Of a stretch of 64,000 nt of DNA, positions 6,776 through 15,865 are shown piece by piece. Numbering within the stretch: the stretch's first letter is position 1; every line of letters begins with the position of its first letter. Both the position numbers and the translations under genes were made by a program. The DNA comes from Heyndrickxia sporothermodurans (GTDB taxonomy: Bacteria; Bacillota; Bacilli; Bacillales; Bacillaceae_C): the NCBI GenBank assembly GCA_018333075.1, contig BORH01000005.1, positions 1 through 64,000 on the forward strand, written 5' to 3'. The notes under the pieces were generated by a model. That model made no database searches and was not told where the DNA came from. It saw only the letters and a list, made by a program, of their open reading frames with translations.

Positions 6776-8569
6776 TTGACAACGAGTACATATTCATTAA
6801 ATTGGGATTTAGATGTTTTTTTTAAAAATGGTAGTAACTCAGAGGAATTTAGCTCATTTTTGGAAAAACTTAAAATTGAAATTGAAGATTTTGGGAAAGA
6901 AGTAATTAATTGGGATACTTCATTTGTATTGAATAACAAAAGCAATTTCTTAAGTTTATTAAAAAGTCTTCAAAATAATATGCAAATGCTAAGTCAAGCA
7001 GGGGCCTTTGTTAGCTGCTTACAAGCTCAAAATACGAACGATGTAAAGGCCAATGAGTTAAGAGGAAAAGTTTCTACTTATCGTGCAAAATTCAATACAA
7101 TAGTAACTAATTTTGATGATAAGTTAAAAAGTATAGAAGATAATGTGTGGAATGAGCTTTTACAAATAGAAGAAATAAAAGAATTAGCATTTATTTTAAA
7201 TGAACGTAGACAGCTGGCAATGGAAAAGTTACCTAAGGAACTAGAAGCATTGATGAATGCTCTTAGTGTAGATGGATATCATGGCTGGGGAGAATTGTAC
7301 GATACACTAGTTAGCCAGGTGAAAATTCCTTTTGAAGAAAATGGGGAAACTGTACAACTTTCTGTAGGTCAAGCCCATAATAAATTTTCACATCCTGATC
7401 GTAGCGTTCGCTCTAAAATTTTTAAAAATTGGGAAGAAGCTTGGAATGAAAAGTCAGAATTGTTTGCGGCTACTTTAAATCATTTAGCAGGATTTCGACT
7501 TGCTACCTATGAACAAAGAGGCTGGGATGAGGTTTTAAAAGAACCATTAAGCTATAATCGAATGCAAAGAGAAACATTAGAAAGTATGTGGAAGGTTATA
7601 AGTGATTACAAAGAGCCTTTAACAAAGTATTTAAAAAGAAAAGCTGAGATGCTAGGAGTAGAAAAATTGAGTTGGTATGATTTGGATGCTCCTATAGGAA
7701 AGGTGAATAGTCAATTTAGTTATCAGGAAGGCGCAGAGTTTATAGTTGAGCATTTTGGCCAGTTCGGTAATCAATTAGCTGAATTTACAAAAAAAGCGTT
7801 TGAAGATCGTTGGATTGAAGCGGAAGATCGTCCGGGTAAACGTCCAGGAGGATTTTGTACTTCATTTCCAGTAAGTGGCCAATCTAGAATATTTATGACC
7901 TATTCCGGTACACCATCGAATGTATCCACTCTTGCACATGAGCTTGGTCATGCTTTTCATTCATATGCTTTAAGAGATGTACATCCATTAAAAAGAGGCT
8001 ATGCAATGAACGTTGCTGAAACAGCTTCTACATTTGCAGAAATGATCGTAGCAGATGCATCGGTGAAAAATGCGAAAAATGAAGATGAAAGATTAACCTT
8101 ATTAGAGGATAAAATTCAAAGATCTGTAGCGTTATTAATGAACATACATGCAAGATTCATTTTTGAAACAAGGTTTTATGAAGAACGTAAAAAAGGCATT
8201 GTTAGTAAAGATCGTTTGAATGAATTAATGCTTGAGGCACAGAAGGAAGCATACGGCGATTCACTTGAAGAATATCATCCTTTATTCTGGGCATCAAAAT
8301 TGCATTTCTTTATTACTGGTGTTCCTTTTTACAACTTCCCATATACATTCGGCTATTTATTTTCATTAGGTATTTATTCGCAAGCACAAAAAGAAGGAAA
8401 AGGATATGAAGAAAAATATATTTCCTTACTACAAGATACTGGATCAATGAAGGTAGAAGATCTTGCAATGAAGCATTTAAATGTGGATTTAACACAGCAT
8501 AATTTCTGGGAAGAAGGAGTTAAGCTTTGTGTAAAAGACGTAGAAGAATTCTTAAAAGCTACTGAATAA
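6776..8569 (+). CDS. pepF: Oligoendopeptidase F family zinc peptidase
   Basis: Cytosolic M3 metallopeptidase that degrades oligopeptides. The 597-residue length is typical of the Bacillus clade. An N-terminal helical domain precedes the catalytic domain. The zinc motif HELGH is at residues 388-392, with AETASTFAE (third ligand region) about 25 residues later. The TTG start at 6776 follows AAGGAGGA. It forms a single-gene unit ended by the hairpin at 8577. Substrate unknown; some relatives process peptide pheromones or sporulation peptides. Confidence 0.93.
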   Translation: MTTSTYSLNWDLDVFFKNGSNSEEFSSFLEKLKIEIEDFGKEVINWDTSFVLNNKSNFLSLLKSLQNNMQMLSQAGAFVSCLQAQNTNDVKANELRGKVSTYRAKFNTIVTNFDDKLKSIEDNVWNELLQIEEIKELAFILNERRQLAMEKLPKELEALMNALSVDGYHGWGELYDTLVSQVKIPFEENGETVQLSVGQAHNKFSHPDRSVRSKIFKNWEEAWNEKSELFAATLNHLAGFRLATYEQRGWDEVLKEPLSYNRMQRETLESMWKVISDYKEPLTKYLKRKAEMLGVEKLSWYDLDAPIGKVNSQFSYQEGAEFIVEHFGQFGNQLAEFTKKAFEDRWIEAEDRPGKRPGGFCTSFPVSGQSRIFMTYSGTPSNVSTLAHELGHAFHSYALRDVHPLKRGYAMNVAETASTFAEMIVADASVKNAKNEDERLTLLEDKIQRSVALLMNIHARFIFETRFYEERKKGIVSKDRLNELMLEAQKEAYGDSLEEYHPLFWASKLHFFITGVPFYNFPYTFGYLFSLGIYSQAQKEGKGYEEKYISLLQDTGSMKVEDLAMKHLNVDLTQHNFWEEGVKLCVKDVEEFLKATE

Positions 8570-8576
8570 GATATGC

Positions 8577-8609
8577 AAAATGCCGGTTTAATATAGCACC
8601 GGCATTTTT
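8577..8609 (+). terminator. Terminator after pepF
   Basis: AAATGCCGGT pairs with ACCGGCATTT, 10 nt loop, followed by Ts. It lies between convergent pepF and pssA. Confidence 0.88.
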
Positions 8610-8649
8610 ACATGTTTAATGAAATTGTTAATAGGAACATGAAACGATA

Positions 8650-9189
8650 CTAAAATTTTTTTAATTTAAATGATGCAATCATAAATAATGCTAAGATAAG
8701 GCTTATAAACAAATAAAGATGTGAAGGAAAAATTGGTAGTGCTAAATAGCTTAGTGTAGCTAAACAGCCTGCAGCAGTAATCGGTAAACCTGTAAAATAG
8801 CCATTGCTCTCCGTTATATTAAAACGAGCTAAACGAAATGCGCCACAACCAATATAAAAGACAGTAAAAAATAATCCTGGATAACCAAATGAATGCAGAA
8901 TTCCTTGATATAATAAAATAGCGGGAGCGACACCGAAAGAAACAACATCACTCATTGAATCAAGCTGTTTACCTAAATCGGATTCAATATTTAATTTACG
9001 TGCAACCAATCCGTCAAAGCGATCTGCAAGAGCTGCAATAAAAATTAAAATAACACTGAGACTTAGTTGTCCATTAATTGCAACTAATATAGCAAATCCA
9101 CCTAATCCTAAATTTAACATTGTAAGCATATTAGCAGTTTGAGCTCTTAACTTTTTAATTGTTTGATCAATTACATTAGAATGAAACAT
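8650..9189 (-). CDS. pssA: CDP-diacylglycerol-serine O-phosphatidyltransferase (phosphatidylserine synthase)
   Basis: Integral membrane enzyme that makes phosphatidylserine from CDP-diacylglycerol and serine. The 179-residue protein has about five membrane helices. The complete CDP-alcohol phosphatidyltransferase motif is visible: DGLVAR, eight residues, G, three residues, D, three residues, D (within about residues 59-81). The start has a strong minus-strand ribosome binding site (AGGAGGTG). It is divergent from psd, whose product decarboxylates phosphatidylserine to phosphatidylethanolamine, so the pair covers the last two steps of that pathway. Confidence 0.95.
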   Translation of the reverse strand: MFHSNVIDQTIKKLRAQTANMLTMLNLGLGGFAILVAINGQLSLSVILIFIAALADRFDGLVARKLNIESDLGKQLDSMSDVVSFGVAPAILLYQGILHSFGYPGLFFTVFYIGCGAFRLARFNITESNGYFTGLPITAAGCLATLSYLALPIFPSHLYLFISLILALFMIASFKLKKF

Positions 9190-9381
9190 ATTTTACACCT
9201 CCTAATACGTTGTTATGGATTAAATATTTATCTATTCTATTATATAATATTATTTTATTATAAAATGAAAAGACCTTAAAGTTAAGAGGATATTTAAATA
9301 AAACTCATTTTTGCTTTTTTTTGTAAATTATTTATTTTAGAAAAGGGCTTTTATAGTAATTAATTAAGTGGAGGAAGAATT

Positions 9382-10176
9382 TTGAAAAAATGGACTTATC
9401 GTTTTATGATTGAATTAACGAATCACAGGTTTTTATCGCTTTCCATTAAAAAATTTGCACAATCAAAAATTAGTAAACCCTTTATTAAATCATATGCAAA
9501 AGTTTATCAAATTAATCAAGAAGAAATGCAGCAGGAGCTTCACACCTTTAGTACGCTTCATGATTTATTTACCCGCAAATTAAAGACAGATGTACGAAAA
9601 ATTGGTAATGAAAAGGATGCTGTTATTAGTCCAGTAGATGGAGTAATTGAGGATTGTGGTGAAATAACCACGCAAAAAGAGTTGGTTGTAAAAGGTAAAT
9701 CATATTCAATGTCAGAGATGGTAGGTAATGAAGAGAATGTTGAAAAATATATTGGAGGAACATTTATTATTCTATATTTGAGTCCTAGGCATTATCATCG
9801 AATTCATAGTCCTGTTACAGGTGAAATTGTGAATGAATTTTCACTAGGAACCAAATCATATCCTGTAAATCGTCTTGGATTGAAATATGGTAAATCGCCA
9901 TTATCAAAAAATTATCGAATGATTTCTGAAATAGTCCATGATAAGGGTTCTCTTTTTTTAGTAAAAGTAGGAGCTATGTACATTAATTCGATTGAAAAGA
10001 CTACTCAGTCAAACTTTTTAAAAAAGGGTGAGGAAGTCGCTTATTTTTCATTTGGCTCGACAGTCGTTTTATTATTCGAAAAAGATACCTTTATATTAAA
10101 AAATGATTTACAAACACCAACGGATGTAAGAATGGGAGAGGTATTGGGATATTTAAAGGATAAAAAGTGTTTATAG
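9382..10176 (+). CDS. psd: Phosphatidylserine decarboxylase proenzyme
   Basis: Membrane-associated enzyme that converts phosphatidylserine to phosphatidylethanolamine. The 264-residue proenzyme has the self-cleavage motif FGST with Ser226; cleavage there creates the pyruvoyl cofactor on the alpha chain and leaves a larger beta chain. Conserved ISPVDG and the HYHRIHSPV segment are present. The TTG start at 9382 follows GTGGAGGA. It is divergent from pssA across a 190 bp gap that must hold both promoters. Confidence 0.95.
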   Translation: MKKWTYRFMIELTNHRFLSLSIKKFAQSKISKPFIKSYAKVYQINQEEMQQELHTFSTLHDLFTRKLKTDVRKIGNEKDAVISPVDGVIEDCGEITTQKELVVKGKSYSMSEMVGNEENVEKYIGGTFIILYLSPRHYHRIHSPVTGEIVNEFSLGTKSYPVNRLGLKYGKSPLSKNYRMISEIVHDKGSLFLVKVGAMYINSIEKTTQSNFLKKGEEVAYFSFGSTVVLLFEKDTFILKNDLQTPTDVRMGEVLGYLKDKKCL

Positions 10177-10182
10177 CTTAAG

Positions 10183-10209
10183 AAAAAATCCCTACAAATT
10201 TGTAGGGAT
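10183..10209 (-). terminator. Terminator of sda
   Basis: A perfect 22 bp palindrome (10188-10209, half-site ATCCCTACAAA) is followed on the minus strand by TTTTTT. It may also weakly stop psd transcription from the other side. Confidence 0.8.
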
Positions 10210-10216
10210 CCATAAT

Positions 10217-10357
10217 TTATGAAGAAATTTTTATACGATTTGTTAAAGAACGTCGATGAATTTCTGTTTCAATGAGGCGTATAAAATCCTGGCTTAACTT
10301 TAATTCTTTTGCTTTATAGTAGGATTCAATTAACAATTCATCAGATAGTTTTCTCAT
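10217..10357 (-). CDS. sda: Sporulation inhibitor Sda
   Basis: A 46-residue helical-hairpin protein starting [19 protein letters not shown], closely matching B. subtilis Sda. It binds the sporulation kinase KinA (and KinB) and blocks autophosphorylation when replication starts or is damaged, so cells do not sporulate with unfinished chromosomes. The ATG at 10357 follows GGAGGTGAT with slightly long spacing. Downstream on the minus strand is the terminator at 10183; upstream is a cluster of DnaA boxes, consistent with DnaA-dependent transcription known from B. subtilis. Confidence 0.93.
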   Translation of the reverse strand: MRKLSDELLIESYYKAKELKLSQDFIRLIETEIHRRSLTNRIKISS

Positions 10358-10479
10358 TATAAGCCATCACCTCCAAATAATTTTACATTCTACATTTTAT
10401 TCATTTTACATATAATAGTATGTTTATCATGGTGTACCCTTACTCTAACAAACATAAACGAATAGAACAAGCGTTCCTT

Positions 10480-10578
10480 TTATCCACAAATAAAAGTGGA
10501 TAACCTGTGATTAACTTGTTTATAAACGCTTGATTGGTGGATAATACAGTGTGAGTTATGTGTATAAAGTTATCCACA
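10480..10578. promoter_or_regulatory. DnaA-box cluster between sda and yqeG
   Basis: Within 99 bp there are three full matches to TTATNCACA: 10480-10488 (+), 10559-10567 (-) and 10570-10578 (+). Two one-mismatch boxes lie at 10495-10503 (-) and 10536-10544 (-), and a weaker one at 10506-10514 (-). In B. subtilis DnaA binds a comparable cluster here and activates sda. The arrangement may also titrate DnaA. Confidence 0.85.
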
Positions 10579-10643
10579 ATGTTGGCGTATGAAGAATTTT
10601 GTCGAAAATTTGTTATTGAAAGTTTTCATATTCTTTTTTTATT

Positions 10644-10671
10644 TTGAATAAGAGCTTAAAATTGGTATGAT
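10644..10671 (+). promoter_or_regulatory. Sigma-A-type promoter of the yqeG operon
   Basis: TTGAAT (10644-10649), 16 bp spacer and TATGAT (10666-10671) lie about 78 bp before yqeG and just downstream of the DnaA boxes. Confidence 0.6.
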
Positions 10672-10748
10672 AAAGTGAAACAAAAAATGTCTATTAATAC
10701 AAGTATTCATCGAGTATAATTGCATAAGTCAGATTGGAGTGTCTATAT

Positions 10749-11267
10749 TTGTTATTAAATAAATTTTTGCCGAATGAACATGTAAAAAATGTTTTTCTCA
10801 TAAAGCCTGAAGCTTTAAAAGAAAAAGGGATAAAAGCTATAATTACAGATTTGGACAATACATTGGTTGAATGGGATCGGCCAAATGCAACTCCAAAGCT
10901 TATAGAATGGTTTGAAGACATGAAAAAACATAATATTAAAGTAACTATAGTTTCAAATAATAATGAAAGACGAGTGAAAGAATTCGCTGACCCATTAGGA
11001 ATTAATTTCATTTTTGCTGCTAGAAAGCCGCTTACGAAAGCATTTAAACGGGCAATAAAAATGATGAACGTAAAAAAAGAGGAAACAGTCGTTATAGGTG
11101 ATCAACTGTTAACCGATGTTTTGGGTGGCAATCGAAGTGGATTTTATACGATTCTTGTGATTCCAGTAGCACAATCGGATGGTTTTATGACACGCTTTAA
11201 TCGAAAAATAGAAAGAAGAATCATGTCATCCTTTAAACGTAAAGGATTAATTAATTGGGAGGATTAA
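10749..11267 (+). CDS. yqeG: YqeG family HAD phosphatase
   Basis: A 172-residue HAD-superfamily (IIIA) phosphatase with the nucleophile motif TDLDNTLV, motif II VSNNN and motif IV GDQLLTDV. The TTG at 10749, 7 nt after GGAGTG, gives the same length as B. subtilis YqeG; an upstream in-frame TTG at 10734 would add five residues and overlaps the binding site. It is first in an operon of ribosome-related and NAD genes. Some relatives dephosphorylate phosphatidylglycerophosphate; the bacterial substrate is not settled. Confidence 0.92.
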   Translation: MLLNKFLPNEHVKNVFLIKPEALKEKGIKAIITDLDNTLVEWDRPNATPKLIEWFEDMKKHNIKVTIVSNNNERRVKEFADPLGINFIFAARKPLTKAFKRAIKMMNVKKEETVVIGDQLLTDVLGGNRSGFYTILVIPVAQSDGFMTRFNRKIERRIMSSFKRKGLINWED

Positions 11268-11269
11268 CA

Positions 11270-12370
11270 TTGACAGAAAATATATGTATTGGATGCGGTA
11301 TCACAGTTCAATCAGAAAATCCAAAGGAACTTGGATATGCCCCGCCATCAGCTTTTAATAAAGAAACACTCGTTTGTCAGAGATGCTTTCGCTTAAAGCA
11401 TTATAATGAGGTTCAGGATGTATCATTAACAGATGATGATTTTTTAAAGATTCTGAATGGATTAGGGACAGTTGATGGATTAATTGTAAAATTAGTTGAT
11501 ATTTTTGATTTTAATGGTAGCTGGCTACCTGGTCTGCATCGATTTGTAGGAAAAAATCCAATCCTTCTTATTGGGAATAAAGAAGATTTATTACCTAAAT
11601 CTGTGAAAAGGTCTAAACTGAAAACATGGATGAAACAGCAAGCAAAATTATTAGGCCTTAACCCTATCGATATTATGTTAGTAAGTGCTGCAAAAGGTCA
11701 CTCAATTGATGAGGCAATGGAATTAATAGATCAATATCGTGATGGTAAGGACGTATATGTAGTAGGTTGTACAAATGTTGGAAAATCCACTTTCATTAAT
11801 CGTATTATTAAAAATGTAACTGGTGAGAAAGATGTAATAACAACATCTCATTTTCCAGGAACAACATTAGATATGATTGAAATTCCTTTAAATGATGGGA
11901 GCGCGCTTATAGATACTCCAGGAATTATTAATCATCATCAAATGGCTCATTTTGTCGATAAAAGAGATTTGAAAGTCATTACACCAAAAAAAGAAATTAA
12001 ACCAACTGTATTTCAACTAAATGAGAAACAAACATTATTTTTTGGCGGACTTGCTCGATTAGATTATATAAGTGGTGGTAGAAGGTCACTTGTTTGCCAC
12101 GTGTCTAATGAATTGAACATTCATCGAACGAAAATAGAAAATGCAGAACAATTGTATGAAAAACATGTTGGAGAAATGCTTCAGCCACCTAGAAAAGATG
12201 ATTTAGATCAATTTCCAAAGCTTGTACGACATGAATTTACAATTAAAGAATCTAAAACGGATATTGTTTTCTCAGGATTAGGATGGGTAACTGTAAATGA
12301 GCCTGGTGCTAAGGTGGCAGCATTTGTTCCTAAAGGTGTAAATGTGATGCTTCGTTCATCGCTTATATAA
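11270..12370 (+). CDS. yqeH: Circularly permuted ribosome-assembly GTPase YqeH
   Basis: GTPase needed for 30S subunit assembly. The G motifs come in permuted order: G4 NKED, then G5 SAAKG, then G1 GCTNVGKST, then G3 DTPG. A zinc finger with CIGCG and CQRC opens the protein, and a C-terminal RNA-binding domain closes it. The TTG at 11270 follows GGAGG and yields 366 residues, equal to B. subtilis YqeH; the upstream in-frame TTG at 11255 lies inside yqeG. It begins 2 bp after the yqeG stop, so the two are translationally close. Confidence 0.95.
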   Translation: MTENICIGCGITVQSENPKELGYAPPSAFNKETLVCQRCFRLKHYNEVQDVSLTDDDFLKILNGLGTVDGLIVKLVDIFDFNGSWLPGLHRFVGKNPILLIGNKEDLLPKSVKRSKLKTWMKQQAKLLGLNPIDIMLVSAAKGHSIDEAMELIDQYRDGKDVYVVGCTNVGKSTFINRIIKNVTGEKDVITTSHFPGTTLDMIEIPLNDGSALIDTPGIINHHQMAHFVDKRDLKVITPKKEIKPTVFQLNEKQTLFFGGLARLDYISGGRRSLVCHVSNELNIHRTKIENAEQLYEKHVGEMLQPPRKDDLDQFPKLVRHEFTIKESKTDIVFSGLGWVTVNEPGAKVAAFVPKGVNVMLRSSLI

Positions 12371-12397
12371 ATAAAAGGGGAAAAGGAGAACGTTTTT

Positions 12398-13243
12398 ATG
12401 AGGAATTTGTATGGAGTAATCGGAGATCCTATTGCTCATTCTATGTCACCAGTAATGCATAATGCTGCGTTTTTAGAATTACAATTAAATCATGTCTACT
12501 TTCCTTTCCATATTACTCCTGATTCACTTGCAGATGGAATAAAAGGTATGAAGGCTTTAGGCATTATGGGTTTTAATGTGACAATCCCACATAAAGAAAA
12601 GATTCTACCTTTACTAGATAAAATTGACCCTTTAGCTAAGGCGATTGGTGCAGTTAATACGGTAGTGCGTGAAAAAGACGGTTTTACTGGTTATAATTCG
12701 GATGGATTAGGGTTTATTCGTGCACTGAAAGAAGAATGGAAATCAGATGTTTCAAATGAAAAGGTATTAATTATTGGTGCAGGTGGAGCTGCAAAAGCCA
12801 TTTACTATTCTCTTGTTTATGAAGGTGTTCATTCAATAGATATTTGTAATCGTACAAAGGAACGTGCTAATGAATTAGTTGAGGCTTGTCCTTTTCCGTG
12901 CCAATCCAATGTACTGACTTTAAAAGAGGCAGAGGAAAATCTTGATAAGTATACTTTAATTGTGCAGACAACATCAATTGGAATGAGTCCAAACATAGAA
13001 TTGTCTCCGATTAGTTTGCAAAATCTAAAACGAGATACTCATATAGTAGATATTATTTATAACCCATTTGAAACTAAGATATTAAAGGATGCAAAAAAAA
13101 AAGGAGCCACGATAAGTAATGGACTTGGAATGTTTATTTATCAAGGAGCAATTGCTTTTGAAAAGTGGACAGGGATTACACCAAATATTGAAGTAATGAA
13201 AAAAGTAGTTAAGAACCATTTAGGAGGAAGTACATCATGTTAA
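12398..13243 (+). CDS. aroE: Shikimate dehydrogenase (NADP+)
   Basis: Reduces 3-dehydroshikimate to shikimate in aromatic amino acid synthesis. The 281-residue protein has the substrate motif HSMSP near the start, the catalytic lysine in VTIPHKE, and the NADP-binding GAGGAAKA. The ATG follows AAAAGGAG. It overlaps the next gene by 7 bp (shared ATGTTAA), indicating coupled translation within the yqeG operon. Confidence 0.96.
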   Translation: MRNLYGVIGDPIAHSMSPVMHNAAFLELQLNHVYFPFHITPDSLADGIKGMKALGIMGFNVTIPHKEKILPLLDKIDPLAKAIGAVNTVVREKDGFTGYNSDGLGFIRALKEEWKSDVSNEKVLIIGAGGAAKAIYYSLVYEGVHSIDICNRTKERANELVEACPFPCQSNVLTLKEAEENLDKYTLIVQTTSIGMSPNIELSPISLQNLKRDTHIVDIIYNPFETKILKDAKKKGATISNGLGMFIYQGAIAFEKWTGITPNIEVMKKVVKNHLGGSTSC

Positions 13244-13527
13244 CAGGAAAGCAAAAGAGATTTTTACGATCAAAAGCACACCATTTAAATCCAATTTTTC
13301 AAGTTGGAAAAGGTGGAGTTAATGATAACATGGTTAAGCAAATATCAGAAGCTTTAGAGGCTCGTGAACTAATAAAAGTAAGTATTCTTCAAAACTGTGA
13401 TGATGATCGGGATTCAGTAGCGCAATTACTTGCAAATGGGTCTGGTGCAGATATTGTGCAGATTATTGGAAATATCATTGTTCTGTATAAAGAGTCCAGG
13501 GAAAATAAGCAAATTACCTTACCATAG
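13237..13527 (+). CDS. yhbY: YhbY-type ribosome assembly RNA-binding protein
   Basis: A 96-residue CRS1-YhbY (KH-like) domain protein, called YqeI in B. subtilis. The family binds pre-50S ribosomal RNA. Conserved features are LTGKQKRFLRSKAHHL at the start and the GxxG-like FQVGKGGVN loop. The start overlaps the end of aroE after GGAGG. It keeps company with yqeH, rsfS and yqeK, as in other Firmicutes. Confidence 0.92.
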   Translation: MLTGKQKRFLRSKAHHLNPIFQVGKGGVNDNMVKQISEALEARELIKVSILQNCDDDRDSVAQLLANGSGADIVQIIGNIIVLYKESRENKQITLP

Positions 13528-13539
13528 GAGATTTTTACG

Positions 13540-14115
13540 ATGAAGAAACGAGTCGGAATATTAGGTGGAACATTTGATCCCCCGCATATCGGACATTTGG
13601 TTATGGCAAATGAAGTACAGCAATCTTTAAATCTTGATGAAATTCGTTTTATGCCAAATCAAATCCCTCCCCATAAAAAACGTAAAAATATTGCGACTAA
13701 TGAAGATCGAAAAGCTATGATATCGATGTCCATTGCTGATCATCCACATTTTGTTATGGAATTGATTGAATTTGAAAGAGAAGGACCTTCATTCACATAT
13801 GATACGATTTGTTTGTTAAAACAAAGAGAACCGGATAATGAATTTTATTTTATTATTGGTGCAGATATGATAGAGTATTTACCAAAATGGTATAATATTG
13901 AAATGTTATGCAAAATGATTCAATTCATTGGTGTGAATAGACCCGGACATTCAAACAAAACGAATTATCCTGTTATACAAATCGAAATACCAGATATTAA
14001 TATTTCATCTACGGTTATTAGGGAAAAGATACAGGAAAATCTTTCAATTAAATACTTAGTTATGGATGAAGTGATGGAGTATATAAAGGAGCATAATTTG
14101 TATGGAAAGGAATAG
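13540..14115 (+). CDS. nadD: Nicotinate-nucleotide adenylyltransferase
   Basis: Transfers AMP from ATP to nicotinate mononucleotide in NAD synthesis. The 191-residue protein has the nucleotidyltransferase start GGTFDPPHIGHL (with the HxGH motif) and the C-terminal ISSTVIRE motif. The ribosome binding site is weak (AGGAG) 8 nt before the ATG. Its end overlaps yqeK by 14 bp. Confidence 0.96.
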   Translation: MKKRVGILGGTFDPPHIGHLVMANEVQQSLNLDEIRFMPNQIPPHKKRKNIATNEDRKAMISMSIADHPHFVMELIEFEREGPSFTYDTICLLKQREPDNEFYFIIGADMIEYLPKWYNIEMLCKMIQFIGVNRPGHSNKTNYPVIQIEIPDINISSTVIREKIQENLSIKYLVMDEVMEYIKEHNLYGKE

Positions 14116-14665
14116 AGCTTTAGAAATTGTAGCTAAACAGCTTACTGATAAACGTTATAAACATACATTAGGTGTTACTGAGACTGCAATTCATTTGGCT
14201 AAAATATATAATGTAGATGAAAAAAAAGCTGAGCTGGCTGCCATTTTTCATGATTATGCTAAATTTCGTCCATTAGATGAAATGAAACAAATAATTATTG
14301 AGCAAAAATTTGATTCCAATCTATTAGAATTTAATCCGGAATTGTGGCACGCGCCAGTTGGAGCCTATTTAGTTGAGCATGAAGCAGGTATTAGTGATTC
14401 AGATATACTATCTGCTATTCGTTATCATACATCAGGAAGAGAAAAAATGACATCTTTAGAAAAGGTTATTTATGTTGCTGATTATATCGAGCCTGGTCGA
14501 AGCTTTCCTGGAGTTGACGAGGCGCGAAAATTGGCTGAAAAAGATTTGAATGAAGCACTGTTCTTTGCAGTGAAGAATACGATTTTATTTTTAATGAACA
14601 AAAATCAATCTGTTTTTCCTGATACTTTCAGATTGTATAATGATTTAGTTAAGAAGGAGAGATAA
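14102..14665 (+). CDS. yqeK: YqeK family HD-domain Ap4A hydrolase
   Basis: A 187-residue HD-domain phosphohydrolase. The metal-binding residues appear in the conserved order: His in KHTLGVTETA, His-Asp in IFHDYAKF, His in WHAPVGA and Asp in VADYIEPGR. YqeK proteins split diadenosine tetraphosphate symmetrically to two ADP. It overlaps nadD and is followed after 4 bp by rsfS. Confidence 0.93.
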   Translation: MERNRALEIVAKQLTDKRYKHTLGVTETAIHLAKIYNVDEKKAELAAIFHDYAKFRPLDEMKQIIIEQKFDSNLLEFNPELWHAPVGAYLVEHEAGISDSDILSAIRYHTSGREKMTSLEKVIYVADYIEPGRSFPGVDEARKLAEKDLNEALFFAVKNTILFLMNKNQSVFPDTFRLYNDLVKKER

Positions 14666-14669
14666 TTGC

Positions 14670-15026
14670 ATGGAGAATAGACAATTATTAGTAGCAGCTG
14701 TTAAAGCAGCTGATGATAAAAGGGCAGAAGACATTGTCGTATTAAATATGAAAGGAATCTCACTAATTGCTGATTATTTTTTAATATGTCATGGAAATTC
14801 TGATAAGCAAGTACAAGCAATAGCGAATGAATTAAAGGATAAAGCAGAAGAATTAGGTCATGATGTAAAAAGAATGGAAGGTTTTGATGAAGGAAAATGG
14901 GTATTAATAGATCTTGGCGATGTCATAGCCCATGTATTTCATCGTGATGAAAGAGGTTATTATAATTTAGAAAGACTATGGGGAGATGCTCCGATTGAAG
15001 ATGTTTCAAGTGAGCTTACACCATGA
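14670..15026 (+). CDS. rsfS: Ribosomal silencing factor RsfS
   Basis: A 118-residue protein of the RsfS/Iojap family (YqeL) that binds L14 and keeps 50S and 30S apart when nutrients are low. Conserved segments include VVLNMKGISLIADYF, FDEGKWVLIDLGDVIAHVF and the Glu/Asp-rich end. The binding site AAGGAGAG spaces well to the ATG. It overlaps the next gene by 4 bp. Confidence 0.95.
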   Translation: MENRQLLVAAVKAADDKRAEDIVVLNMKGISLIADYFLICHGNSDKQVQAIANELKDKAEELGHDVKRMEGFDEGKWVLIDLGDVIAHVFHRDERGYYNLERLWGDAPIEDVSSELTP

Positions 15027-15769
15027 GTTATGGTGAATTTGCCTATATTTATGATGTTTTAATGCAAGACGTTCCGTATGACAGATGGCTTGAGTTTTTC
15101 CTAGAAAAGGCAGAGAAATTCAATTTACCAGGGAAAAATGTGATGGATTTAGCGTGTGGAACTGGCGAGTTAGCCTTAAGAATGGCACAGAAAGGCTTCC
15201 AAGTAACTGGTGTGGATTTATCTGAAGATATGCTGATGGTCGCTAGCCAGAAGGCAAATGATCAATCAGCACATCTCAAACTTTATCTTCAAAATATGAG
15301 TGAGCTTGAAGGACTTGGTTTATATGATATTATTTCAATTTTTTGCGATTCGTTAAATTATTTATCATCTCCAGATGAAGTGAAAGAAACTTTTAATAGA
15401 GTCTATTCACATTTAAATAAAAATGGTCTATTCCTTTTTGATGTTCATTCCATTTATAAAATGGAGCATATTTTCCTTAATCAAACATTTACAGAAGTTG
15501 GCGATGAAGTATCGTATATATGGAATAGCTTTAAAGGAGAATATCCATATTCCGTTGAACATGAATTGACCTTTTTTGTATTGGATGAGAAGACTGATCA
15601 ATATACAAGATTCGATGAATTACATAAACAACGTACATATTCTGTAAAAGAGTATTCTTTATGGCTTGAAGAAGCAGGGTTTGAAATTCTCGAGGTAACT
15701 GCAGATTTTTCATATGAAGAACCTAATGAATCATCTGAAAGAGTTTTCTTTGTTTGCAGAAAAAGTTGA
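15023..15769 (+). CDS. yqeM: Class I SAM-dependent methyltransferase YqeM
   Basis: A 248-residue cytosolic methyltransferase with the SAM-binding motif MDLACGTGELALRMA near residues 40-54, followed by GVDLSEDML. It ends the yqeG operon and shares a 4 bp overlap with rsfS. The substrate is not known. The position between rsfS and the com genes is the same as in B. subtilis. Confidence 0.9.
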   Translation: MSYGEFAYIYDVLMQDVPYDRWLEFFLEKAEKFNLPGKNVMDLACGTGELALRMAQKGFQVTGVDLSEDMLMVASQKANDQSAHLKLYLQNMSELEGLGLYDIISIFCDSLNYLSSPDEVKETFNRVYSHLNKNGLFLFDVHSIYKMEHIFLNQTFTEVGDEVSYIWNSFKGEYPYSVEHELTFFVLDEKTDQYTRFDELHKQRTYSVKEYSLWLEEAGFEILEVTADFSYEEPNESSERVFFVCRKS

Positions 15770-15787
15770 GGTATGTGGATGGAATAT

Positions 15788-15831
15788 AAAAAAAGACGAG
15801 TTCAATTTTTTTGAAACTCGTCTTTTTTTTT
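15788..15831. terminator. Bidirectional terminator between yqeM and comER
   Basis: AAAGACGAGTTTCAA-like arms (AAAGACGAGTT with AACTCGTCTTT) are flanked by A and T runs on both sides, so the hairpin can serve the convergent genes on both strands. Confidence 0.9.
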
Positions 15832-15865
15832 GAAGGAAATTTATCGTTGTTGTCGAATAAGAATA

